A stretch of 64,000 nucleotides of DNA from Nannobrachium achirus (GCA_963921795.1 OY997661.1:33720603-33784602); one strand, 5' to 3'; counted from the stretch's first letter, positions 1-11,776 are shown. Numbers and translations are program-made. The notes: generated from the letters alone by a model not told the origin.

Positions 1-1120
1 ACCTACCCTTTCACCTAAATCAGCATTTAAATATGAAACAAAAAATGGACATGACGTTTGTTTAGACCTAGCGCTGGTCCATAGCGTTATAGAGTTTAGG
101 ACCAGAGCTAGTTTAGATCCAAATTTAGACCTATTAAAGTATATTCTCCAGACTAGGATTTTGAGGAGTTGTAGAGAACACTGGTTCGTTCTGGTAAAAT
201 CTATGTTCCATATACCTTATTATTTAGAAATACTATTAGTCGATTACTCTGTTTGTTCATGTATCATGGCCATGCCAACTACACAATGTGTGCTGAGATT
301 GAAATCTAGCCGTAGAATAGAATGTGAATGACTATTTTAGAATCAGAGGGGTATTTCTCAGACTGGGCAATTTTACACTCAACCAATAAATCCTCCCGGA
401 TTAAATTTATCCTCTGATTGAAAGGTATAGCTACGTATAGGGGTTCCCGTTTCAAAAATGAATTGATTTATTTATTGGTTCCTTGAATACTTTATTAACG
501 GTTGCAAATAGTACAGTGGTATGGCGATTATAAAATGGTGCTAAAAGGATAACCCAAAAAGGGCTTTTCCATCAGCTAGCTCATTCTATAATTTCTCAGG
601 GTGTTCTGCCATTGTTGTTGTTGTTGCTTTTGTTGTTGTTTTGTCATCAGTGAGTGACTTTTACCTTAACTCTCAAATACCTGGAACGCGCCCGAGTCGC
701 GTTAGATTTTAACCACTTTAACCATTATTGTATGCTTTAACCTTAGAAAAATAGCAGATATACAAGCTCACAGCGCGGCACCGAGTGCCGCGCTGCGAAC
801 TTGTAGATCTGGAAAAAAAAATGTGTGCAAGTCTATGAATATCTTTGACCCGATCTTTGACCCGACTTCTAAATCCTTCCTCTAAATCAGTGGTTCTCAA
901 ACTTTTTCATGTCAAGGACCCCCAAAATTACAGGTATTTGGCCACGGACTCCCATCTCAAAATATGTTGTTCCACGGACCCCCCAGAAGCAAATATTTGA
1001 TTTACAATCAATCGCAGTGCGGCACTCGGTGCCGCGCTGTGAGCTTGTATATCTGCTATTTTTCAACAGTTAAAGCAGTCAATAATCCTAGGCCTAAATG
1101 GGTCAACTGATTACTTCCAG
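1..1120 (+). other. Intron between RING and B-box exons of TRIM unit A (RING exon off-window)
   Basis: The first 130 bases or so match the sequence just downstream of the RING exon in unit B (near 12150-12200), sharing the 'cacctaaat' and 'cctaaatcagcat' stretches. The window therefore opens inside the first coding intron of unit A, and its RING exon lies upstream of base 1. No coding exon is visible here. The second half holds a palindromic repeat listed separately. Confidence 0.7.
719..1066. repeat. Inverted-repeat element with 'AGATCTACAAGCTCACA'-type arms, holding a hAT-like end
   Basis: Arms near 745-800 and 1010-1062 are inverted copies of each other and meet at 'GCGCGGCACCGAGTGCCGCGC'-like palindromes. 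Between them, 889-1000 begins CAGTGGTTCTCAAAC, a typical terminal sequence of hAT non-autonomous elements. This suggests a small hAT fragment nested in the palindrome. The same arm motif is scattered over the whole window. Confidence 0.6.
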
Positions 1121-1369
1121 GTAGTAGAGAATCTGAGACGTACATCTGGAAATGGATGTCATCACCAGCGCTGGACAACTCCTCCAGATCAGCAGTCTGA
1201 GTCTTCTGCTGCTGAGGCCCGACTGCCAGAGAAGTGCTCCATTCATAGAAATGAGCCAATAAAGGTGTACTGCCGCACAGACCAGCAGTGTATCTGCCTT
1301 CTGTGTGCCATGGATCACCATAAGGGACATGACACTGTGTCAACTCTAGCAGAGAGGACTGACAAACAG
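1121..1369 (+). CDS. TRIM unit A exon 2: linker and B-box 2 (with inverted exon-4 insert)
   Basis: The exon is bounded by acceptor 'ttacttccag' and donor CAG|gtacga and is open for 83 codons in phase 0. It starts VVENLRRT, as in the other units. The B-box 2 has the expected ligands: C-x2-H (CSIH), VYC, CICLLC and DHHKGH. The linker is unlike the other copies. Bases 1149-1194 are the reverse complement of the end of exon 4 (its ELEELSSADDIHF region) with one mismatch and a 3-bp insertion. The insert stays in frame, giving NGCHHQRWTTPP, so the exon is longer than in units B-D (73-74 codons). B-boxes support TRIM oligomerisation; the effect of the insert is unknown. Confidence 0.8.
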
Positions 1370-1703
1370 GTACGACCACAATATATTATCTATTATTTGA
1401 AAGATCAACGTGGAAGTAAAACAATTATATTAGTAATCATGGACACATTAATTCAAAGCAGAAATCGGGTTGTTGTTTTGGGGGGTAAATTAATTAAAAC
1501 ATGGCCAGATGGCCTATATCAGGGGTGCGTAAGAGGCAGCATATGACATTGGAAGGGATGTTGTGTGGCATTGTGTCAACCTAAAAAGCATGTTTGCTGT
1601 TGGACACATGCACTTGAATAAAGTGAAGATAATGTTACATGCATGCTGTTCTTGATCAAGTAGCAAGAGCCATGCATGCCTCAATAATATAGTTATATAT
1701 TTT

Positions 1704-1987
1704 TTTTTTCTATTGATTACTCACACCATGGAGACTTGAGTTCAATAATATTTTTTGGTATTTGTCACATTCCTAAGACAATATTTTGATTACAATAAAT
1801 GTACCCCCCCAAATGCATTCGGGTCCCCATTCGGGAATCAATGGGGCTAAATGTACTATAATATACATATATATATATTTTTTTTCTTTTTCTTTTTTTT
1901 TTTTTTGTGCGTTAGGAATGCGACAAATACATGTCAGAATATTATTGAACTCAAGTGTCCATGGCATGAGTAATCAATAGAAAAAAA
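1704..1987. mobile_element. Foldback MITE with ~75-bp inverted arms
   Basis: The left arm (1704-1775) contains TATTGATTACTCACACCATG and later 'ttgagttcaataatatt'. The right arm (1912-1987) carries the inverted counterpart 'aatattattgaactcaag...catgagtaatcaatag'. The arms enclose about 135 bp with a poly-T tract. No coding potential is seen, so this fits a non-autonomous DNA element. The superfamily cannot be assigned from what I see. Confidence 0.65.
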
Positions 1988-2929
1988 TGTAATTGAGTCA
2001 ACAATGTGATGTCACAACAGGTCAGCTATAGACATTGAGGTGTTACCTACCTACATACCTACTTACTGACTCACTGACGACGGTCAGGATCTGCCGGTTT
2101 GATAGTAACTGCTCCCTACGGTCGCAATAATAACAGTTTCATCCCAATCAGAGCCCCACTATTTTTTGCAATTTATTTATTGCGACCGTAGGTCGCAGTT
2201 AATTATTACCAGTATGTTATCTTCATTTTGGGCTGGCCTGAAAGGCGAGACCAGTATGTTATCTTCATTATTTATATACCGAGTTCCGTCGCAGACAGTA
2301 CAAAGGCAGGGCCCTTAGCCAATGAGGTGCGGAAAATCTGGGAGTGGTGTTAGCTGGAGTAGTGGTTGAGCTTCACATGACAGTTAGCACGCTGCAGAAT
2401 ATAGTCACGAGCGAGCCCACACTGTTCCGTAGGAACAGTATTTCTAGTTATTATTATTATTTTAATTAAATATTATTTGAAGTAAATTAGTGGAGTTAGT
2501 AATAGGCAGTGTGCACAAGGAATCTGGTTGTGATCGGTCCAGTGGTTTGTGAGATTAGATCTGGACAAACACACAGACAGAGAGACCACACAGACTCTCA
2601 TAAATGAGTTGGCTAGACTCCTGCAAAGCCATAAAGCCATATAGGTTGAAGTATAGGCATTTTGCAGCCAATGAAAAACCAAAGAGAATGATGTGATGTA
2701 ATAATTTACCAGTAAGACTCCCTAATCGGGAGATAAGCGACCGTTGGTCGCTTATCTCCACAAATAGGCCAAAAGTTTGTTTTACCAATTATTACACTCT
2801 ATGTGAACATTTACATCAACAAATCCCAAGTACTATGCAGAACGACCCATTTCAAGTTTTTAATGTACAACAATATTTAGAAAATAGGTCTACAAGCTCA
2901 CAATGCTACGCATTGTCCTCGTCCCTTAT

Positions 2930-4440
2930 ATTCCCATAGGTTATATGGAGATCTCAGTGTTTGTCAGTCCTTGTTCATTTATGCCCATATATGGACATCT
3001 CTATATCTACTGTAACAGTCCTTGTCCCTTTATCCCCGGAGATCTCTTAACTGTAAGTCCTTGTCCCTTTTATGCCCATATATGGATATTCCTGATGTCA
3101 TCAGTATATGAACATATATGGGCTTTCTGATATGCCCATATATGGAGATCTCTTAACTGTAAGCCCTTGTCCCTTTTATGCCCATATATGGATATCCCTG
3201 ATGTCATCCGTATATGCCCATATATGGGCTTTCTAATATGCCCATATATGGAGATCTCTGTATCTCCATATATGGGTATAAAAGGATACTTCAGGTCTGA
3301 CATCAGGTTTGTTTATATTGGGTTGCTAGGTTTGACATCACAAACTCCATGGGCCATCTGACCCAGAAATCTATATTTGGGCATAGATGACTCATCGTGA
3401 CCTCATCATGATTTCAATCGCTATAAAAGGACTCTCAGTGACATACACTCTCCACAGATAAAGCAGTCAACCAGCCTACCAGTCAACCCATTCTTTGATT
3501 ACTTTGTACAACTAGATTAACTTTTCAATGGCATCCCCACTGGAATTGACCGAAATGTACGACAGACAATGCCGGTCTTATACCAGGAAAGAAGCATTTC
3601 TTCGACTCAGACCTTATCGCCAGGGTTAGCTTATAGCAGCTGTCGGTAGATAATGCCGGTCTTATATAAGGGTCATTTGTGTACGGTGTGATTTGCCATG
3701 GTTACTCATTGAAGTTGAATCTCCATATATGGAGATAACCTACGCATCACACTAAGTCTGACCTCACCAGCCCATATTTGGGCATGAGCAACTTATGTCT
3801 CCATATATGGAGATATGATGACATCACACAGTCCTCAGCCGATGATGTGGCGTGATGTCATTGCGACCGTAAGGTCGCAGTTTAGTTGCGACCGTCAGGG
3901 AGCAGTTTACTACCAGTAAGACTCCCTAATCGGGAGATAAGCGACCGTTGGTCGCTTATCTCCACAAATATCACAACCTCCACCTCTCACGTCATACGGG
4001 CAGCCATAGTTACACCTGGAATGTTGAATCTCCATATATGGAGATAACCTACGCATCACACAAAGTCTGACCTCACCAGCCCATACTTGGGCATGGACGA
4101 CTTATATCTCCATATACGGAGATGGCCATATATGGAGATACGATGACATCACAGAGTCCACAGCTGATGATGTGGCGTGATGTCATACAATACACAAACA
4201 AGCCCTATATAAAGGGGCAATTCTCACCAGGGAAGACAGCATTGCCTGGAATGTTGAATCTCCATATATGGAGATAACCTACACATCACACAAAGTCTGA
4301 CCTCACCAGCCCATACTTGGGCATGGACGACTTATATCTCCATATACGGAGATGGCCATATATGGAGATACGATGACATCACAGAGTCCACAGCTGATGA
4401 TGTGGCGTGATGTCATACAATAAACAAACAAGCCCTATAT
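2930..4440. repeat. Array of CCATATATGG (CArG-type) palindromes, including a ~231-bp tandem repeat
   Basis: I count 13 exact CCATATATGG sites here, most within ATCTCCATATATGGAGAT or GCCCATATATGGGC palindromes. Two units, 4018-4215 and 4249-4443, repeat with a period near 231 bp, and a diverged third lies at about 3705-3860. CCATATATGG fits the CC(A/T)6GG consensus bound by serum response factor. Whether it is bound here is unknown; it may simply be the motif of the repeat. Confidence 0.75.
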
Positions 4441-4677
4441 ACTGATGCGGAGATATGAGCAGGGCAAAGGTGTGACGTGTGACGTGTGACGTGTGACCGA
4501 CGGACGGACGGCCGGTGGAGGTTTTCATAGTAAACTGCTCCCTGACGGTCGCAATAATTCATGTCCCTGATTTTGATGTTCTTAAAAAAAAAAAAATCTA
4601 ACTTAGTTTATTGACTTCAGATGATGCGTGGATGGAACTCAGACTTTCTCTTCCTACTATACATTGATTCCTTGCAG

Positions 4678-4773
4678 AAACAGGTGGTGACGAGTCAGCA
4701 ACAAGTCCAGCAGAAGATCCAGGAGAGAAAGAAGGAACTGAACGACCTCAGACCGTCCATAGAGACTCTGAAG
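4678..4773 (+). CDS. TRIM unit A exon 3: coiled-coil segment (96 bp)
   Basis: This is a 32-codon phase 0/0 exon between 'ttccttgcag' and AAG|gtgagt, beginning KQVVTSQQQVQQKIQERKK and ending RPSIETLK. The 96-bp length is a hallmark of TRIM genes, and it encodes the first part of the coiled coil that pairs TRIM monomers. Just after the donor, 4797-4832 contains an imperfect copy of the exon's own 3' end ('gacctgagccagtccatag...ctgaag') with no good donor. Confidence 0.85.
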
Positions 4774-5001
4774 GTGAGTTCATGAAGGAACATTTGAAAG
4801 ACCTGAGCCAGTCCATAGAGACCCTGAAGATGCTGAAACCATGCTTAACAGTGGGCATGGTTTATTGGTGCCACTAAAACCCGCCCTTTAATTTTTCCCA
4901 TAGTGATTAACACAAATATGTATATCAATTATTGTAACCCTAGAATCAAGCCATCCAGGATCCTGGACTGGTGAATCATGACCATAACGCCTTTGATTCT
5001 G

Positions 5002-5327
5002 GGTCCTGGGTTCAATTCCCACCGGGAGACGCTGTGGGCGTGTTCCCTCCTCTGCGTCATCAGCACCCACACCCTAGGTGGGGTTGGCGAAAGGGCCTTT
5101 CTGTGTGGAGTTTGCATGTTCTCCCCGTGTTTCCTAGGGTAGATACCCTCACAAAAACATGCAGTAGTCCTGGTTTCTATACTACCTCCCCCTAGCCAGC
5201 CAGGTGCTCCCCAAGTCCCAGGCGTGGCAGAGGGAGAGCAGAAACCAGGACTACACGTTAGGCAATTGGCACTGGGTGAAAAAATTGGTTACAAAATCGT
5301 GGGATAAAAAAAAAAAAAAAATTAAAA
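5002..5327 (+). mobile_element. tRNA-derived SINE (DANA/HE1-like), 5'-truncated, with 13-bp TSD
   Basis: The element starts at the tRNA B box (GGTTCAATTCCC). It contains the body 'tttctgtgtggagtttgcat' typical of this fish SINE group and ends in an A-rich tail. It is flanked by direct repeats GCCTTTGATTCTG at 4989-5001 and 5328-5340. This is a clean LINE-mediated insertion in the intron between exons 3 and 4 of unit A. The tRNA A box is missing. Confidence 0.8.
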
Positions 5328-5514
5328 GCCTTTGATTCTGTTTAAAGAAAAAATGTAAAACCGCTAAACAAAAGGTATTTATTATATCATATTAAATATT
5401 CAAATAGGCCTATGTATCTTTTCTTTCACAGAATCAAAAGCTTTATGTTCATGATTCACCAGGATTCTGGTTGGCTATCCGACGTGTGTGTATCTGTAAT
5501 TCTGTATATCCTTG

Positions 5515-5702
<188 letters not shown>

Positions 5703-5754
5703 GCGCGCACATGTGTACGTGTAATATGTGTTGATGACTCGTGGTGTCAACTAG

Positions 5755-5985
5755 AGTTCTGCAGAAGCAGCAGTGGCTGCCAGTGACAGGATCTTCGGTG
5801 AGATGATCTCCTCAGTTGAGAGAATGTGTAGGAAGGTTAAAGAGCTGATAAGGGACCAGGAGAAGACTGCAGTGGCTCATGCTGAGAGACTCCAGAGGAA
5901 TCTGGGGGAGCAGATCGCCCAGCTGGAGAGGAGAAATGCTAAACTGGAGGAGTTGTCCAGCGCTGATGACATCCATTTCATTCAG
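5755..5985 (+). CDS. TRIM unit A exon 4: coiled coil (231 bp)
   Basis: The acceptor 'caactag' and donor CAG|gtttca bound exactly 77 codons, phase 0/0. The peptide starts SSAEAAVAASDRIFGEM, includes RKVKELIRDQEKTAVAHAE and ends LSSADDIHFIQ. The heptad-rich pattern matches the second coiled-coil exon of finTRIM-type proteins. Compared with unit B it has RNLGEQ for RSLEEQ and MC for TR. The start was chosen at AGT because only this acceptor keeps the frame with exon 3. Confidence 0.85.
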
Positions 5986-6397
5986 GTTTCAACATAATCA
6001 TAAAACACACAGACAAACACACAAAAGAATACGAATAGTACGATGAAAAACAACCGTATTTTACAAAAGGACGATCAAGTATAATAGGAGAGATATATCT
6101 CACGTGTGAATAGTGAATAAAAGGATGCTTCCCAATCGCCCAAAATACTCTATCTAAAGAAATAATTTATAATTTGACTCTGATTGTTTCGATTGTTTCT
6201 ACATCACATCTGGGCAGATGACATGTGTGCATGTGTATGTGTAATATGTCACAAGACATGACTGACATTGGGTTAAGTTCCTGTACAGTATGTATTAACT
6301 GGCTGAGCAACACAGACAACCTTTTGATCAATGTATTAATCTATTGATCTCTTCCATATGGACTGCTCTACATATCTCTCTGCTTGTCTCTCTCCAG

Positions 6398-6557
6398 AGC
6401 TTCAGGTCTCTCTCTATGTCCACTGCATCTCCTGTCGTGCCCAGAAACATGCTGCGTCCTCTGACGTCCTTCACAGATGTGAGTGATGCTGTGTCTGGTC
6501 TAAGAGACAAACTAGAGGACATCCTGAAGACAACTTGGCCACAGATATCCGACAGAG
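6398..6557 (+). CDS. TRIM unit A exon 5: post-coiled-coil segment (160 bp, ends phase 1)
   Basis: The exon lies between 'tctctctccag' and GACAGAG|gtgaga. It encodes SFRSLSMSTASPVVPRNM, then LRPLTSFTDVSDAVSGLRDK, ending WPQISDR plus one base. In finTRIM proteins this segment links the coiled coil to the C-terminal domain. The last base (G) must join AT at the next exon to make Asp, which is how the Pro-rich and LIM exons both begin. Confidence 0.85.
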
Positions 6558-7287
6558 GTGAGATGAACATATGTCTTTACTTTATTGGTCCGCCAGTAGA
6601 GGTGGATCAATAGTATTGGTAACCAGCAGTTAAACCAGCTTTTGAAGATGTGATAAAATGCTTCAGAAAAAGGCATGCTTGCAAATGTGGTGAGAGCTTG
6701 TTGAGAGCTTGTATTTTCTAAAAGGATTGCCTAGAGGGTGGGGCCATGTTCGACAGTGGACGTCACAAACGTAACACAGGGGTCTGCTATCAGAATTGTC
6801 GCGCCAGCGGTGCCACAGATGCACCGTTGCTCCAATCTGCACCACACTTGGCACAAACAGGAGTCTGCCATGACAATTATTGTCACACCAATAATTGTCT
6901 AAATCGAATCTAAATCTCACACTTACGGACACTACAGCAGTGTAACAGCAGTCTAACATTTCAAATGGCCATAACTCCGTGACCATTGCTCTGATCAGCT
7001 AAATAGGACTGGATTTGAAAGTGGCGTAGCGGCCTGAAAATGTAATACTTTGAAAATATAAGCTAACAAACTGTTGCATCATGATGCATTGTGAGCTTGT
7101 AGATCGTCTATATTTTTTAAAAAAAATAGCAAAAATAGATAATCTACAAGCTCACAATGTGTTTTTTTTTTTCTTTTCGTGATTTTCTTTTCCCGGTCAA
7201 TTAAAGGTTGATGATGATGATTGGATGATGACGATTGTCACTCAGTGAATGATGTTTTTAATGATTATTGTCTTGTTTTCTCAACAG

Positions 7288-7469
7288 ATTTCCAACCTCC
7301 TGTCCCCTCCGCCTGTGTAAGCACACACGTACACCTCCACCAACCCCCGCCCCCCTGCGGTACGCACCTCCTCCCTCCCCCCCGGGGTGATACGCAGCTC
7401 CCCTGCCCGTTCCGCAGACACTCCCTTCCCCCACCGCCACCCCCCCGCATATACGATACGCACCTTTAA
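7288..7469 (+). CDS. TRIM unit A Pro-rich exon, truncated
   Basis: The acceptor 'tctcaacag' continues exon 5 in frame as D-FQPPVPSACV, then a proline/histidine-rich stretch ending PPPPPPRIYDTHL and TAA. The stop arises because a MITE (from 7469) has replaced the rest of the exon. In units B and C1 the exon goes on to CTGDD..HK.SVVDYT. Composition is very G+C rich and all frames are open, so the frame is chosen only by splice phase. Confidence 0.5.
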
Positions 7470-7644
7470 AGGCCTGTCCACAGTCTCTCCGAAAACCCCT
7501 CTCTTCGGAGAGTTGACACTTTCCGACGTGCATATTTCCGGAACTCTAATTCGGTGTAATGAAAGTCACAAGTGACGTCATTTTGTAGTCGAACCGGACC
7601 TTTCCGACGAAAAGTTTGGTTTCGGAAAAGTATGGACAGGCCTT
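7469..7644. mobile_element. MITE with AAGGCCTGTCCA inverted ends
   Basis: The element begins AAGGCCTGTCCA and ends TGGACAGGCCTT. Inner parts ('cggaaaa', 'ccgacg') are also inverted. At about 176 bp with no coding potential, it interrupts the Pro-rich exon of unit A. No convincing target duplication could be read. Confidence 0.65.
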
Positions 7645-7745
7645 AGGACATTTTTATATGGCAGAATAATGTTGAATAATGTTGTTGGTCTATGAATGAA
7701 GGCCATACCCACTGTTGGCTTGTTACTGTATTTACAGTAGGTTAA

Positions 7746-8194
7746 CTCTTTTACTGCTTCGGACGTTCCCGTTCGCCCCAATTTTCAACCCAGCTCGTTG
7801 CCAATACGGCTCGTTCTTTTTTACCTTGTCTGATGATTGTAAGCTGATGAGGGGTCGCGCCGCCGTGTACAGTAAAAACATTTCCCGTAATGCTGCTCTC
7901 AAAAATCCACCGCACGTTAGCAATAATGCAGTCCCAAATCACTTCCTGGCTGTTTTCTGTGGATCTGTTCTAGAAAATGCATTTCTATGCTCTGAATGGA
8001 TGGCAAGCGAGGGCAGCCTTATTTGCATAAGGCTGCCCTCTGCCGCCAGCTCGGCTAAAGTACACATATGAGCGTTGTATTGTAAAAAGTTTGAAAATTA
8101 TCAATAGATAAAGGTCTATAACATCGCAAAGGTAAGCTGCTTTTTGCTGGCACCAGCCCTAATAAATAAATAATAACATCTGGCAGTAGGACAG
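7746..8194. mobile_element. TTAA-flanked non-autonomous DNA transposon (copy in unit A)
   Basis: It is flanked by TTAA at 7742-7745 and 8195-8198. The left end CTCTTTTACTGC pairs with the inverted right end 'ggcagtaggacag'. It contains 'ttcccgttcgcccc' and 'aggggtcgcgccgccgtgtac', shared with the better preserved copy at 30537-30965. TTAA duplication is typical of piggyBac and Kolobok elements. Confidence 0.7.
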
Positions 8195-8199
8195 TTAAA

Positions 8200-8393
8200 G
8201 AAATGATTCTACACAGTGCAACACCAAAGACACTTGGCGGCATCTTCATTTTCATCTGCAACATACAGTACACTGGAACCGATTTTTAGGTTCCAGTGTA
8301 TTATTATATTGGTTTGCTTTTAGTAGTCACGGCTGGAGTTGCCCAGTGCATACTCCCTTTTTGGTCAACCCACTGAGGAGAAAAATGGATGGG

Positions 8394-8437
<44 letters not shown>

Positions 8438-8850
8438 TTTCCTCATTTTATAGTAGGATAAATAGTTGAACTGATTTGTTGCATTGTTTTTTTGACCTGT
8501 CCAGCACTTTGGTCGGCGACAGTCGTTTTTAAATGTGGTATGTGAATTAAGTTTGATTTGATTTTTGATTTGACCATTATATGATTTTATTTTTGTAAGA
8601 TTGTCTTTGTTGCTCATTGTACTAAAACGGTATGTAGGGCTTGCAAATTGATTGATTTATTGTATTTATCAAAGAAATATATTTGATCAAATGCTATGTA
8701 CTGCAATAACAAAGTTTGTATTGTTGTACATGTATTGTGTTATGGTGGATGGGTTGTACAATGGTGTGCTTATTAACTCTTGTAAATCACGTAATGCTTT
8801 GTGCAGCCCTAAAGTCACCTGTGTAAAGTCCAAATAAATTAGGCTCTAAA
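8200..8850 (+). repeat. 3'UTR-like module (unit A copy), with (CAGA)n at 8396-8436
   Basis: From the CAGA run onward the sequence follows the module seen after Pro-rich exons elsewhere ('tcctcattttatagtaggat', 'atttgatcaaatgctat', 'gggttgtacaatggtgtgctt', 'agtcacctgtgtaaagtc'). The LIM exon that sits inside this module in units B and C is absent. No coding sequence is supported. Confidence 0.55.
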
Positions 8851-9020
8851 AGTGGAGTATGAATCAACCCTTAGACACAGCCAAGCCAGATGCTCCATGG
8901 TGTATTCAAACCCCTAGACTTGTGACTGTGGTGGTGGCAGATACTACCCCTGCATCCTTAATGACCAAGACAGCCTGTTCTGGCAATCATATATGGAGAT
9001 CCCTGATGTCATCAATATTA

Positions 9021-9471
9021 AAGGACAACTTTGTTTTTTTTACAACAAGGGTCATATTTTATATTATAATCAGAGAAAAGAAAAGATGAGTGTTAAAATG
9101 TTTTCATTCACAGCTTTCTATTGTTATAGCCATTTTTAGCTATTCAGTTGGTGGGGCATGCATGCAAGTGGCTAAATATTTCTTTTTAGACACAATCAAC
9201 CCTTTCTCAAGATGCACCGCAATCTTTTCGTGTGACTTATGGGGTCTAGTGTTACTGTAAATAGTAGCATAATAAAGAAATCACAGCCTTATTGTGTCTA
9301 AAAATACACATTTAGCCACTTGCACACATGCCCCCACCCATTGAAATCAAAATCACTAAAACAATAGAAAGCAGTAATTGAAAATATTTTAACATTCATC
9401 GTTTCTTTTCTCTAATTACAACCTAATAAAATATGAACCCTTGTTGTAAAAAAACAAAACAAAGTTGTCCT
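9021..9471. mobile_element. Foldback element with ~90-bp inverted arms
   Basis: The left arm begins AAGGACAACTTTG and the right arm ends 'caaagttgtcct'. Inside both lies the 'ttgttgtaaa/tttacaacaa' and 'gaaaagaaa' sequence in inverted order. A single arm with the same end occurs near 25690-25820 and 56820-56945. No ORF is present. Confidence 0.7.
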
Positions 9472-9494
9472 ATAAGCCCATATTTGGCAATGCA

Positions 9495-9860
9495 CATATT
9501 TGGCAAAGCCCATATATGGATGCTCCATAAGGCCAAGACATAATTCATTTGCAAATCAAGATTATCAGCACCTGGACAGGACACTGACCTCATCAAACCC
9601 TGCTACCCATACATGGAGACAACTGGATCATCACTTAGATCTCCATATATGGAGCTGACCTCTACATCTGATTCCCAGATGATTCCCTGTTAGGCCAACC
9701 ACACTAGAATCCCTTTTATTCCCATCAATATTAAGCCCATATCTGGGAATACCCATACAACAGAATCACTTTTATGCTCATCAATATTAAGCCCATATCT
9801 GGGAATGCCCTATATGGACATAACCAGTGTGGTTGTATAAATAGTATAAATGTTTAAAAC
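9495..9860. repeat. Second CCATATATGG-rich repeat patch
   Basis: It has two exact CCATATATGG sites (near 9510 and 9642) and a tandem pair 'aatcccttttattcccatcaatattaagcccatatctggg' at about 9710-9810. It is related to the 2930-4440 array. Confidence 0.6.
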
Positions 9861-9919
9861 CCAGTAGGCTTCTGTTTTATTTTTGAGCGGTGGTAAACCG
9901 CTCCTATACGTGGCTGTGT

Positions 9920-10155
9920 GTGTGTCTGTAGCTTTTTTCCTCAGCGTTTTGCCATAGCAAAATGTGTGTACGTAGCATCATGTTTGTCTAGTGATGCCAT
10001 CATCATATGTCTGTAGCCTTTTTCCTCAGCGTTTTGCCATAGTAAAATGTGTGTACGTAGCATCATGTTTGTCTAATGATGTCATATGTCGTATGTCTGT
10101 AGCCTTTTTCCTCTGCGTTTTGCCATAGCAAAACGTGTGTGTGTAGCATATCCTA
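9920..10155. repeat. Three-copy tandem repeat, unit ~85-90 bp
   Basis: Each unit reads 'tgtctgtagcctttttcctc' followed by 'agcgttttgccatagcaaaa' and 'tgtgtgtacgtagcat'. Copies start near 9921, 10009 and 10094 and differ by a few substitutions and short indels. Confidence 0.8.
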
Positions 10156-10515
10156 GACTCAAATCTGAAGACGTTATGCAAGCACGACCACCGCTCACTT
10201 CACATTGGCTGTGATTTTTATTTATTTTTGTAATACATATTTCAACTTATTTTGACTTTCTAATCATTGGATTCCATTGGAACGTTCATTTTGATTTCTT
10301 GTCCACCTTTGGAGTTAGAGTACATCATGGCATCCCAAACCGCTAAACCGCTACCAAAGTGTTTTTGCCCTTTAACCCCTAACTGCTCCCCCCTCCGTGC
10401 TTCTCTGTGGCCAGCAATCAGCTGGGTTAAGATGTGTAAAGATGTGTAAAACTGAAGATGACAGAGCTTTTCAGTCTCGGTCACCTTTCCCAGACTCTGG
10501 AATGTCCTTTAACAG

Positions 10516-10603
10516 GTCCTGAGAGCTGCTGCCTCTGCGGACATTTTCGAGAACCATCTAAAAATACTACCATTAAACAAGCATTTGTGGAATGCCCCTC
10601 CAG
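10516..10603 (+). other. Candidate untranslated exon upstream of TRIM unit B
   Basis: An acceptor-like 'cctttaacag' and a good donor CAG|gtgtgt bound 88 bp, conserved at 26797-26892 and 57913-58007, always 1.2-3.5 kb upstream of a RING exon. Lengths of 88, 96 and 95 bp include indels that break any shared reading frame, so it is more likely 5'UTR than coding. A degraded coding exon or plain duplicated DNA remains possible. Confidence 0.3.
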
Positions 10604-11776
10604 GTGTGTAATATGTCTGTTTTTTTTTTTTTTTTGCTTGCTGGAGTTTTATTTAATTGCTTTTAAAATCAGCCGTTTTAAAATGTGTCTTTGAGGAGAG
10701 CTGTACTGCATTTTTTGTAATGTTTGAGCAGGTAATTAAACTGGTACATTTATTGACTTCTTTTATTTTTGGTGCGGGCGAGATCCAATCAAATGCAGGT
10801 TAGGGTTAGAATAGAATGCCACTATACCTCATTCCATTGGTGAGTCATGCATGAAGTGTCAGAGCTGTCGGACAGCTTGAATGAGTTTGACAGTCTTGTC
10901 AATGGCTGGTCAATGGCTCTGGTGTGCAGTCCATGCAGTACCTGTACATTAAAACTATAGGTAGAGTGAATACAGTTAATAACTGCTACCTGGAGACTGA
11001 AGGGATCTTTTTGCTCTTTCAGTCCCTTCATATTTATTTCTCCAGATCACCATCATATTCCGGATTGGCAGATAGCCTACTTAAAAATAATCTCAATGAA
11101 TTAGGCTTATCATTTATAAACACTTGAGTCTAGTAGTTTGCTCTGACTGAATGAAGTGGTTGGAGACTGCGTTCGTATAGTCTGTGTGTGCCAGAGCACT
11201 TTAAACACCTCAACAAAGTGTTAATCCAACCCCTGACTGAAACACACCCTCCTTTAAACAATCCAAATTTCAACTGTATACTTCAAAACAAGCACAGATT
11301 GTGCATGATGGCGAGTGAAGTCATGCAGTTGTTTGATGATATGATGGTGAGATTTGGCTTACTTTATTATAGCTCATGGGGTGTGTGGACAGTAGAGGCA
11401 CACACACCTTGTGTGACATCACGTCATTGTGTGTATTACTGCTTCGCTGGCCACATATGGCCCATGAGCAACCAATTTGACACCCCTGTTTTAGTAGATC
11501 TCAGCCTTCATGTGGAAAAGACTCTGAAGTTGCTATATGTATACTGTAGGTAAATCATCCTTTTGAAAATCACTATGGCATTTGTTTAATCTAAAACGAA
11601 TGCACTTTAAGGCATTGATATCAAAATTCAATCTGTCTTTCACTTTGTCTTTCAACTCAAGACACGCCTCCTTAACACAAGCAGGAATCCTCAGCCCGTT
11701 TTCTCAGTGAAGGTCATTAAAACAGTTTACTGACAGTTTGCTCTGCTCTGTCAATGCGTGAGTGGTGCTCAGTGAA

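Larger units (their letters stand above)
1370..4677. other. Intron 2 of unit A, filled with palindromic repeats
   Basis: I see no exon in this 3.3-kb intron. It holds a foldback element (1704-1987), fragments of the hairpin element described at 18096-18930 (near 2095-2210, 2699-2765, 3861-3967 and 4540), and an array of CCATATATGG palindromes (2930-4440). The last 200 bases before exon 3 resemble the same stretch in units B-D ('gttgacttcag...gcgtggatgg'). Confidence 0.6.

Noticed and set aside
4989..5060. Possible tRNA gene
   Set aside because: Only a B box is present. The body, A tail and 13-bp TSD show it is a truncated SINE.
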